From Actinotalea alkalitolerans (GTDB taxonomy: Bacteria; Actinomycetota; Actinomycetes; Actinomycetales; Cellulomonadaceae), in NCBI RefSeq assembly GCF_023369855.1, contig NZ_JAMBPP010000010.1, forward strand, positions 62,001 to 126,000: 64,000 nt of DNA, written 5' to 3'. Numbering within the stretch: position 1 is the first letter of the stretch; every line of letters begins with the position of its first letter. A program made the position numbers and the translations under genes. The notes under the pieces are model-generated. The model searched no databases. It saw only the letters and a program-made list of their open reading frames with translations, and was not told where the DNA came from. Of the stretch, positions 54,213 through 61,448 are shown in pieces.

Positions 54213-54272
54213 GGGCGGGGCTCGCTTCCCGGAGACGCCGGCGGCGCGAGGAGGACGAAGGCGGCGGGCTCC

Positions 54273-54310
54273 TACCTCTCTGGGGTGCGGGGCACGGGAG
54301 AAGACGCGAC
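54273..54310 (-). promoter_or_regulatory. Transfer-module motif, copy C (before relaxase)
   Basis: On the minus strand: GTCGCGTCTTCT (54310-54299), 9 nt, CGCACCCCAG (54289-54280), 2 nt, AGGTA (54277-54273). It ends 60 nt before the relaxase ATG and points toward it. Confidence 0.75.
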
Positions 54311-54454
54311 GGTCCGAGGGACGGGACGGCTTGCTGGGAGTGGAAGAGCCAGACGAGTCCCGCAACCTCTTGATCTTCGAATCACTCGGTCCTGTCCTCG
54401 AGCTGTCCGGCGTGCCGTCCCAGGTCGACGTGCTGCAGCGGGGAGGATGAGCAA

Positions 54455-55489
54455 GTGGCGGATCAGCGCGCTCCAGCGGGGGTCGGCGAGATCAAGCCGG
54501 TGACGCCGCCCGAAGGTCTCTCGCAGTTCCTCGCACGGATCCTCGACCAACTCAGCCTGAGTTCATGGCTGCCTGCCGCCCTCGTCGCGAGCGTGGGTGC
54601 GGTGATCCTCGAACTGCGATCCCAGACCGAGATCGATGTCGCCCAGGCCGTGATGGACCTCACTGCGAAGCCCCTCGGGGTCTTGGTGGTTGCGGTCTTC
54701 GCGGTCCTGGCCTTGACGATGCTCCTGCAGGCATTCGAGCTCACGGCAATCCGACTCCTGGAGGGCTACTGGCCGCCGTTCGCCTCCGCGATCGGTCTGA
54801 CCGGTCTCATGGTCAGGTTCCACCTCTGGCGTCAGGACTGGCTCCGCAGTCGCTTGGTCACGCGCCGTATTGCTGCGTTCCGGTCAGCGCGGGAGGACAT
54901 GCTGGACATAGGGGTGGACAAGGCCGTTCTGGAGTTCCTGAGGGTGTCAGCGGCTGGCGAGACGTTCCGGAGCAGACCGCCGGCGGATGTCATCGCCGCA
55001 GGTGAGGCGATCAACTGGCGGGAGTACTCCAACCCGGCGTTGCTCCGTTCGTTTGAGGCGGTCGAGCGCGCTCTCAGCGGCTATCCGAAGCGACACCGGA
55101 CCATGCCGACCAGGCTCGGCAATACGCTCCGCGCGGTCGAGGACGAGATCGCGAACCAAGGTGACGGTCCACTGCGAACTTTCGTGATCCGCAACTGGCA
55201 CCTGTTGCCCCTCGAGATCAGAGTGATGCACGACCAGTACCGCAACCGCCTGGACCTCTACTGCACTTTGGTCTTCGTGTGCGGTGGCATCGCCGCCGGG
55301 GGTGGAGCGCTGCTGGGGACCGTCGACCATGGTGTGACGGCGGCTTGGGTCGTGTTCTCAAGCTTCGCCCTGTGCAGCTTGGCGTGCTACCGGGCTGGCA
55401 TCACATCGGCGGGCGGGTACACCGCCGCTCTCCAGGCCATCGACGCAGAGGTCGGCAGGATCAATGGTCAGACAGCGACCGCAACCTAA
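54455..55489 (+). CDS. Membrane protein of unknown function
   Basis: 344 residues; GTG 54455 preceded by GGGAGGA (54441-54447) at 7 nt. Two helices lie in the N-terminal third (WLPAALVASVGAVILEL; LGVLVVAVFAVLALTMLLQAF) and two near the C-terminus (YCTLVFVCGGIAAGGGALL; AAWVVFSSFALCSLACY), separated by a soluble charged domain of about 170 residues. I recognise no family. It is divergent from the relaxase and has no motif copy in its own orientation, so it may be cargo. An exclusion or defence role is possible but unsupported. Confidence 0.65.
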   Translation: MADQRAPAGVGEIKPVTPPEGLSQFLARILDQLSLSSWLPAALVASVGAVILELRSQTEIDVAQAVMDLTAKPLGVLVVAVFAVLALTMLLQAFELTAIRLLEGYWPPFASAIGLTGLMVRFHLWRQDWLRSRLVTRRIAAFRSAREDMLDIGVDKAVLEFLRVSAAGETFRSRPPADVIAAGEAINWREYSNPALLRSFEAVERALSGYPKRHRTMPTRLGNTLRAVEDEIANQGDGPLRTFVIRNWHLLPLEIRVMHDQYRNRLDLYCTLVFVCGGIAAGGGALLGTVDHGVTAAWVVFSSFALCSLACYRAGITSAGGYTAALQAIDAEVGRINGQTATAT

Positions 55490-55626
55490 CCCTCGACCAT
55501 GGCGCACCGATGCTCTGGGCACGTCGGGGGATGGGTGTCATACCCAGTCTCCGTGCAGTCCGCTCTAGGGCAGCGCCACCACCGGGGGCGCGACTCGCTG
55601 TCGCCCGGGACCTCCTTCGAGACCAT
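55486..55626 (-). CDS. Small zinc-ribbon-like protein
   Basis: 46 residues from ATG 55626; the frame is open further upstream. The C-terminus reads WWRCPRADCTETG and, 6 residues later, TCPEHRCAMVEG: two Cys-x4-Cys knuckles with CPEH, typical of small actinobacterial zinc ribbons. It is tail-to-tail with the membrane-protein gene, overlapping its stop. No good ribosome-binding site was found, so the start is uncertain. Confidence 0.4.
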   Translation of the reverse strand: MVSKEVPGDSESRPRWWRCPRADCTETGYDTHPPTCPEHRCAMVEG

Positions 55627-55837
55627 GGGTTGAGGGTCCCGCGAGGGACTGATGGCGTCAATGCTCCGTCTTCGAGTCCTTGCTTGGCGGGGGGCGTTGC
55701 GTCTTCTGCCTCGTCGCGCACCCCAGTGAGGTAGGGCGCGAGATCCACAGTCCCGACGACGCACGGGCCTGGTCGATCTCATCGTCGGTGATCGTGTCCC
55801 GAGGTCTTCTCGATCGCAGTAACGAAGGGAGAGCACG
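55627..55837 (+). other. Intergenic region with motif copy D
   Basis: Holds copy D at 55696-55733 and leads to the GTG at 55838. An upstream continuation of the zinc-ribbon frame on the minus strand runs through it but lacks coding character. Confidence 0.45.
55696..55733 (+). promoter_or_regulatory. Transfer-module motif, copy D (before 55838 operon)
   Basis: GTTGCGTCTTCT (55696-55707), 9 nt, CGCACCCCAG (55717-55726), 2 nt, AGGTA (55729-55733). It ends 104 nt before the GTG at 55838 and points toward it. Confidence 0.75.
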
Positions 55838-56263
55838 GTGACGACGGACTACTGGACCGGCCCGGCACGTGACCTCGCGACGACAGCCCACGGGTGGGCC
55901 GGGGTGTGGACCCTGACCTACGCCACCGGACTCGCGCTTCAGCGTGTGGCCGGGGTGGTGGGCTGGGACGAGGACCTGACGGCGACCTACGCCGGGCTCG
56001 ACGTCGCCTTGGCGACCTCAGAGCTGGCTTGGGCGGACCCCAGCGTTGCGACGTTGGGTGGTCCGGTCGACCTCGGACCCGCGGTGCCGTCCGAGCGGAG
56101 CGCCGCGGTGTCCGTGGTGCTCGAGCTGCTGGAGCGCAGCCTCAAGTTGCTGTCCGCGTTGATCGCCGATCCGACGACGCCGGGCGGCCGGGTGCTGTCC
56201 GGCACGCGTGCTCTCGCACTGCTGATCAGCGCTGATCAGACCTTGCGCGCCGGCCAGCCATGA
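55838..56263 (+). CDS. ICE protein of unknown function (module D, gene 1)
   Basis: 141 residues from GTG, with GGGAG a few bases upstream. Predominantly helical: DLATTAHGWAGVWTLTYATG, then AAVSVVLELLERSLKLLSAL, then RALALLISADQTLR. No membrane segment, signal peptide or known motif. It overlaps the next gene by ATGA, so the two products are probably made in fixed ratio. Motif copy D upstream links it to the transfer regulon. Confidence 0.65.
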   Translation: MTTDYWTGPARDLATTAHGWAGVWTLTYATGLALQRVAGVVGWDEDLTATYAGLDVALATSELAWADPSVATLGGPVDLGPAVPSERSAAVSVVLELLERSLKLLSALIADPTTPGGRVLSGTRALALLISADQTLRAGQP

Positions 56264-57630
56264 GCGTCACCTACGGCGGGCTTATCGGACGAGCAACGCA
56301 CAACGTCGGCCTCGCGGCGGTCGCACTGCAAGCCGAGCCGCCCGAAACGGTCGCTGCCGGTCGGGAGGTGCTCACTGGCTACCACGACCTTCTGCGCGCA
56401 CTCGCCCGGCACACCTACCGGCTTCTCGACCGCCACCTGCAGCCCGGCGCCCCGCCCGCGACCGCGCTCGACCGCGACGAACGGATTGCTCTCGCCTTGG
56501 CAGAGGAGCTCAGGCACCTCGCCGGGCCGCGATCACTCGGAGTCGAGCGCGGCCCGGCGTCGAATCACTGGCAGTCGGCCGTGGCAGCTGTCGGCGCCGC
56601 CGGAGACCTGCTCGCTACACACGCCGACCGCGCCGGGCTGGCTCGCAGCCCTGACTTGCGGGCTGGCCTGTCGTCACCCGAGGCCCGGCGCGCGGCCCTC
56701 GGCCAGCTCGGCGACCTGGCTTCGGCCGCATTGAGCACGACAGACGAACTGGCCCACCGCCTCGTGGGCGCCGGCATCACCAGCAGCCTGATCCGCGAGA
56801 GGCTCAGAGATCCGATCACCGCGGAGATCCTCGCGCGCGCGACGGCCCAGCAGGGTGGTCCCGTCGCCGACTGCAGACTCGACGACCTGCGCACAGCACG
56901 ACCTCTGATCGACACCAGGCATCCACTCGCCGAGCTCGGCGATCGGATGGCTCACCTGCGCCGCTACGCCTGGGCCGCCTCGCAGGCTGCCCACCCGTCG
57001 GTCGACGACCTGAAGGTCTTCGCCGTCCTGGGTGTCGCGATCCACAGTCACGCCGAGGCGTTCGCGCGCCGCAACATGCCACCGTCGAGCCTCGCCGGGC
57101 TCGGTGCCAACATCGAGCCGACGCTGGCGCCGCGCAGCCAGTCCTGGCGGACGGTGGCCGCTTGCCTGCAGCCATGGCAGACCAGGGAGCGTGCGAACCC
57201 GGTCGTTGTCGGGCACACCCGACGGGTCATCGCCCTGCTCGCCCAGGTCGCTCCGCTCCAGGTTGGGGCAGCGGGTCCTGTTCTGCTGGCCGACCGCCAT
57301 GTCGCCCAAGCGCTCTGCGCCGCAAAGGAGGTGACCGACGCGATCAGCGGCTGGAACGTAGAGACCCTGCCAGCCCTGCGTCGCAGCCGGGTGATCATCC
57401 CCGCACGAGCCCTGACTGGTGGTCAAGTCACCGACGACCGGGCGCTCGCAGCCGCGAAGATCGACGGCGAGAGCGTCGAAGTGCCGGCCGTGGTCTACCG
57501 CGACCTGCAAGATGCCTACGCGGCTGCTTCGGGCCGTGCGACCTCACGGACGGGCGTGCTGGAGCCGGTGTTCGCTGCGGGCCTCGTGCAGGTATGCGAC
57601 GTCGACGTCCCGAGACTCGAGAGCTCGTAG
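56260..57630 (+). CDS. ICE protein of unknown function (module D, gene 2)
   Basis: 456 residues, ATG overlapping gene 1. Ala/Arg/Leu-rich and helical throughout, with His-rich patches (GYHDLLRALARHTYRLLDRHL; IHSHAEAFARRN). No P-loop, HTH, signal or transmembrane helix is evident. Helix content and basic stretches would suit a DNA-bound or scaffolding protein, but this is a guess. Its pairing with gene 1 and the conserved upstream motif suggest a role in DNA processing or transfer. Confidence 0.65.
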   Translation: MSVTYGGLIGRATHNVGLAAVALQAEPPETVAAGREVLTGYHDLLRALARHTYRLLDRHLQPGAPPATALDRDERIALALAEELRHLAGPRSLGVERGPASNHWQSAVAAVGAAGDLLATHADRAGLARSPDLRAGLSSPEARRAALGQLGDLASAALSTTDELAHRLVGAGITSSLIRERLRDPITAEILARATAQQGGPVADCRLDDLRTARPLIDTRHPLAELGDRMAHLRRYAWAASQAAHPSVDDLKVFAVLGVAIHSHAEAFARRNMPPSSLAGLGANIEPTLAPRSQSWRTVAACLQPWQTRERANPVVVGHTRRVIALLAQVAPLQVGAAGPVLLADRHVAQALCAAKEVTDAISGWNVETLPALRRSRVIIPARALTGGQVTDDRALAAAKIDGESVEVPAVVYRDLQDAYAAASGRATSRTGVLEPVFAAGLVQVCDVDVPRLESS

Positions 57631-57889
57631 TGGGTGCGACGCGTGGCCTAACCCGTACTCGGCTGAGCTAAGAGCCGCCGTCCACCATCACCTGCACAAC
57701 CCCGCCTTGAAGCCCCGGGCCTGATCCGGTGCGGAGGGCGCCGGAGTGAGTCGCGTCGACACGGGCGGGTTTGGATGCACCGGCGGGGCCGCCCACGTTC
57801 ACCCGTGCCGCTGACGAGGACGAAGGCCTTCTGCACGCTGGGGGACCTCACTCTCTCAACCGCAACTGGCACTCGCCGATGAGATCAAC

Positions 57890-58693
57890 GTGAAGAGCTA
57901 CGTCAAGTCGACCAAGGGCAGCATCGTTGCTGGAGCGCTCGCAACTACCCTCCTCCTGGCGGGTGGGGGGTACGCGCTGCACGCCCATAACGTGACCGTC
58001 GCCCAGGAGCGCATCGCCGCACAAGAGGCCGAGCTTGTTGAGAGGGCTCGTGCCGCTGCTGCGCAGGCCCGGGAGGACGCCGCTGTAGAGGTCGCGACGG
58101 ATGCTGCTGACTACGCGGACGCACACCTGGCGCTCACGGCCCCGAAACTCGATTCGGACACCCTCGCCACATACACCGCGGCGATCGCCGCGTTGCGTGA
58201 GGCCGTGACGACGCGTGACCTGGACGCCATGACAATCGCCACTAGCGCAGTCACCGCCGCGACGACGACCGCGGACGGCGCGGTGGTCGTGTTCGACACC
58301 GCACAGGCCGCAGCCGAGCAGGCCGCCGCAGAAGCCTCCGCTGCCGCAGCGGAACAGGCGGCTGCAGAACAGGCGGCCGCTGCCGCACCCCGGTCGGGAG
58401 GGACGGCTTCGCAACCCTCCGGTCAGGTCCCCGCAGCGACTCCTCGCGCGAACTCGGGCAGCCAGAGCGCGCCGTCAGGCGGCACCCCACCCGCTCCTGC
58501 GCCTGCCCCTGCTCCGGCGCCTGAACCGCCATCCGGCGACGTCTACTGGGAATGCGGCAAGCAACCGAATGGCGACTACATCCGATGCGGGCCCGACCCC
58601 GTCCCGCCGCCGCCTGTCCAGGCGCCCGCACCGCACCCCTATGCCGGGCAGTGCATCGACTACGGCTCCTACACGAAGTGCTACCCAGCGTGA
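57890..58693 (+). CDS. Secreted or membrane-anchored coiled-coil protein
   Basis: 267 residues from GTG. One N-terminal hydrophobic helix (IVAGALATTLLLAGGGYAL) acts as signal or anchor. An Ala/Glu-rich coiled coil covers about residues 35-170 (RIAAQEAELVERARAAAAQA; AEQAAAEASAAAAEQAA). A Pro/Ala/Ser-rich wall-spanning linker follows, then a small C-terminal part with four Cys (WECGKQPNGDYIRCGPD; GQCIDYGSYTKCYPA). The layout suggests a surface protein reaching through the wall, for example in cell contact. Exact role unknown. Confidence 0.65.
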   Translation: MKSYVKSTKGSIVAGALATTLLLAGGGYALHAHNVTVAQERIAAQEAELVERARAAAAQAREDAAVEVATDAADYADAHLALTAPKLDSDTLATYTAAIAALREAVTTRDLDAMTIATSAVTAATTTADGAVVVFDTAQAAAEQAAAEASAAAAEQAAAEQAAAAAPRSGGTASQPSGQVPAATPRANSGSQSAPSGGTPPAPAPAPAPAPEPPSGDVYWECGKQPNGDYIRCGPDPVPPPPVQAPAPHPYAGQCIDYGSYTKCYPA

Positions 58694-58865
58694 GCATCGC
58701 GCCGTTGGCCACCCGGTTCGCGGTACCCGTGTACTGGGGGCGTGCTGGTGGGCCCAACTCGTTGCGCCCTGACGAGTTCTCCGCCTGACTGGCATCCGTC
58801 GAGTCAGTGACAACCGTGCAGAACCCGTAACGCACCCGAGCCCGCCGCAGGCGCCTCGCCAAGGA

Positions 58866-60020
58866 TCAGATGTCGAGGGTGAGGTGTGCGGTCCTGGTCG
58901 GGTTGATGCTGTGGCGGTAGACGTCGGCCGTCACCGTGATCGACTTGTGGCCGAGGGTGTCGGCGATGTCCTCGAGGCGGACGCCGGCGTCCGACAATAG
59001 AGACGCAGTCGCGTGGCGCAGCGCATGGGGGTGTAGGCCAGGCAGTCCGATGGATCGTCCGATGCGGGCGAGGGCCCGTCGCGTGTTCGACGGGTCAAGG
59101 GGACTGCCGGACTCGGCGGTGAACATGAGGCCGTCAGGGTTGCTCCACGTCGGCTGACTCGCCGCGTCCGTTGCCTGCTGACGTTCCTGGGCAATGACGG
59201 CTTCGACGAGTCGCGGCGAGAGTCCGAGAGCCCGGTGGCTGGTCGGGGTCTTGGGAGCGACCAAGAGCATCCCTGCGGTGGTGCGCCGAAGGCTGTGGGT
59301 GACGCAGAGGGTAGGCGGGTCAGCAGTGAGGTCCAGGTCTCGCCAGCGCAGTGCGGCGACCTCCCCGGGGCGCAGGCCTAGGAGAAGCTGGACGAGGAGC
59401 ATCGGTCCGAGCCGTTCTTCGGCCAGGGCGTCCAGGAACTTGCCCGCCTCCTCGACGGTCATGCCTTTTCGTTCTCGGCGCGGTCCGCGCGGGGCGTGGA
59501 CGACCTCGGCGACGTTGCGGTTGACGATCTCGCGTCGTCGGGCGAACTCCAGGATGCGCTGAGTGAGGTTCAGGATCAGTCGTAGGGTTCGCCCGGACAG
59601 GCCGGCTTCGGCCAGCTGGTCCAGGACGTCCTCGAGGTCGTCGGCGCGCAGAGCGGTGACCTTGATGGGCCCGAGCTGGGGGAGGAGTCGCTTGCGGATG
59701 AGGGAGGCGTAGTTGTCCCGGGTCAGGTCGGAGGTCTCGGCGGGTAGGCCCCGCACGAGCCAGAGCTCGGCCAGGTCGGCGAACGTGCGGGTCTGGGCGG
59801 TGAGGTCGACTCCGTCGCGGCGGCGCAGTCGGGCGGCTTCGAGCTTTTCGCGCGCCTCGGCCCGGGTGCGCCCGGTGACCTTGACCCTCACCCGCTTGCC
59901 TGCAGCGTTGCGACCCAGGTCCAGGCGCCCGGTCCACAGGCCCACACTCTTGTCGAACGTCACGGCGCCCAGGCCTCGTTCGCGGCGCGGCCGCTCGGCT
60001 GTAGCCATGGATGGGTCCAC
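58866..60020 (-). CDS. int: Tyrosine recombinase (ICE integrase)
   Basis: 384 residues from GTG 60020; ATG at 60008 is an alternative. The N-terminal basic arm-binding domain (SVGLWTGRLDLGRNAAGKR) is followed by a SAM-like core-binding domain and the catalytic domain: Arg near 214 (LRPGEVAALRW), HALRHATAS near 328, LGHKS and the nucleophile Tyr near 367 (DVYRHS). All catalytic residues are present. The gene lies 143 bp from attR. An 11-bp inverted repeat, CTGGACCCTAA type, lies 17-41 bp upstream of the start and may be both an arm site and an autoregulatory operator. Confidence 0.95.
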   Translation of the reverse strand: MDPSMATAERPRRERGLGAVTFDKSVGLWTGRLDLGRNAAGKRVRVKVTGRTRAEAREKLEAARLRRRDGVDLTAQTRTFADLAELWLVRGLPAETSDLTRDNYASLIRKRLLPQLGPIKVTALRADDLEDVLDQLAEAGLSGRTLRLILNLTQRILEFARRREIVNRNVAEVVHAPRGPRRERKGMTVEEAGKFLDALAEERLGPMLLVQLLLGLRPGEVAALRWRDLDLTADPPTLCVTHSLRRTTAGMLLVAPKTPTSHRALGLSPRLVEAVIAQERQQATDAASQPTWSNPDGLMFTAESGSPLDPSNTRRALARIGRSIGLPGLHPHALRHATASLLSDAGVRLEDIADTLGHKSITVTADVYRHSINPTRTAHLTLDI

Positions 60021-60036
60021 CGTTCCGGCTCGGTAG

Positions 60037-60061
60037 TTAGGGTCCAGGGGCTGGACCCTAA
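60037..60061. promoter_or_regulatory. Inverted repeat TTAGGGTCCAG-GGG-CTGGACCCTAA upstream of int
   Basis: A perfect 11-bp inverted repeat with a 3-nt spacer (60037-60047, 60051-60061). The same 11-mer occurs twice beyond attL and once in attR. Candidate integrase arm-binding site overlapping the int promoter. Confidence 0.65.
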
Positions 60062-60162
60062 GTCAGCGTACGTCGGCAGACCGCGACGAGCGCTAACGGA
60101 TCGGGCAACGGCCTGACCTGCACGTACACGGTCAGTGGCGGACGTCCGCGGACACGCGGAAC

Positions 60163-60290
60163 TGACTGGGGGTCAAGGGGTCGCAGGTTCAAATCCTGTC
60201 ATCCCGACGTGTAGAACTGCAGGTCAGAGCCTCATCGGAAGAGATTCCGGTGGGGCCTTGATCATGTCTGGCGGGGTCCTGGACCCTAAC
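60163..60290 (+). repeat. attR: right direct repeat of the ICE
   Basis: Copy of 6478-6605 with two mismatches. It is a tRNA-Pro 3' fragment (from the anticodon stem on) plus the terminator hairpin. Bases left of 60163 are unrelated to the tRNA, so this is the displaced original 3' end. Confidence 0.93.
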
Positions 60291-60375
60291 TCTCGGCGAT
60301 CTAGGGCGTACGGGCGCGGGTGGCGGCACGCTGATTCCAGGTCTGGCCTGGAGGAAGCGAGAAGACGATCTGCTC

Positions 60376-60592
60376 ATGGCACGGAAGACGTGTTCAGCGG
60401 AGTTCCGCCGCGACGCTGTCGAGCTCTATCGCACGACGCCGACGGCCAAGGTCGCGGGGATCGCGGCTGATCTGGGGATCATGGACACGACCCTGTCGGG
60501 GTGGATCAAGGCCGCCGGGGTGCCGATCCGCGGTCAGCCCCGCCTACGGTCCACAGCCCCGCCACCGCACGAGACGCCTGAGCAGGAGTTGA
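60376..60592 (+). pseudogene. IS3-family transposase OrfA remnant
   Basis: The first about 72 codons read as an OrfA HTH: CSAEFRRDAVELYRTTP, VAGIAADLGIMDTTLSGWIK, ending ETPEQEL. The frame then enters TGAACCGCCCCGG (about 60593), which resembles an IS3-type terminal repeat, and afterwards antisense sequence of another gene. The rest of orfA and all of orfB are missing, so this is an internally deleted insertion sequence. Confidence 0.65.
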
Positions 60593-60616
60593 ACCGCCCC
60601 GGCTTCAGTGGAGGCT

Positions 60617-60860
60617 CGATGACGACCAGCTGGCCGGTGCGGTCCACACACAGCAGGTCGATCCGGCGGCGCACGTCCTGGAAGTCACCGAACTCCTCGG
60701 CGACGACCAGCAGCCCGTCACTCAGGACGGAGGTGTTGTCGCGAAGCGCCACCTACAGGTCAGCGCGCTCCAGGATGCCCTGGTCGGCGAACGACGTGGT
60801 GGGTACCGGCACGAGCGACCGGTCGTCACTCAGGTCGAAGAGCGCAATGCACCCCTGCTT
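60617..60860 (-). pseudogene. 5' fragment of a PD-(D/E)xK-type nuclease gene with an in-frame stop
   Basis: On the minus strand: LFDLSDDRSLVPVPTTSFAD, ERADL, stop (TAG), then VALRDNTSVLSDGLLVVAEE, DVRRRIDLLCVD and QLVVIE. This resembles the N-terminal part of a protein type whose next residues are normally LK of the nuclease motif. The TAG stands where CAG (Gln) would be expected. The 3' part is lost at the junction with the IS remnant. Confidence 0.55.
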
Positions 60861-60861
60861 C

Positions 60862-61448
60862 TCTCAGCGCCGAGCGGGCAACGCCTGCCACCCTGTTTGG
60901 CGACAGCAAGCGCGGCCGGGAACGGCGGTCCCACGCTGACAGGTCTCGAGGGTGAACGTTCCTAGGAGACATGCGGCGTCGTCCCGCTTCCGCCGTGTTC
61001 GACGTTCCTGGACGCCACGACCTCGCGATCCTCACCTGCGGGGGCCGCGGGTGCGCCGGCGCGTTGACGCGGTCGTGTGGCGTTTGGGTGATCTTTGACG
61101 GGGTCCGGCTGCCGGTGTGTTGGCCGCGCTCCGATCGGATGTGCGCCATCGATCGCGAGCGCGGGATCCGCCACCGCCTCCGGGTCTGTCATGGGGAGTA
61201 TTACTCCTGGTGAGGTGCGTTTTGCGCGTGATCTGAGCTTGCCGCTACCTGGTGCCTGCAGCTCGCGAAGTCGGTGATAGTACTCACGCCGACCGCGCAG
61301 CGATCATGAACGAGACGTGACGTACATCACTTTTCGGACTGTGGCCGAGTTCGATTCGAAGGTGAGAGTCTTCGGCTCGCTGCTGGTGCTCGCCGGGGGC
61401 GGGATCCGGTGCGACGGCGTCGTCGCGCGTTCTGAGCAGGGGGACGTT
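60862..61448. other. Chromosomal gap without recognisable gene
   Basis: Short frames on both strands (for example 60971-61213) lack family likeness and ribosome-binding sites. The segment presumably includes the promoter of the exported protein that follows. Confidence 0.4.

Noticed and set aside
60163-60211. Second tRNA-Pro gene
   Set aside because: Only the 3' half is present; the acceptor 5' strand and D arm are missing. It is the attR remnant.
60971-61213. 80-codon frame after the IS scar
   Set aside because: No ribosome-binding site, no family likeness, overlapping frames on both strands look equally random.
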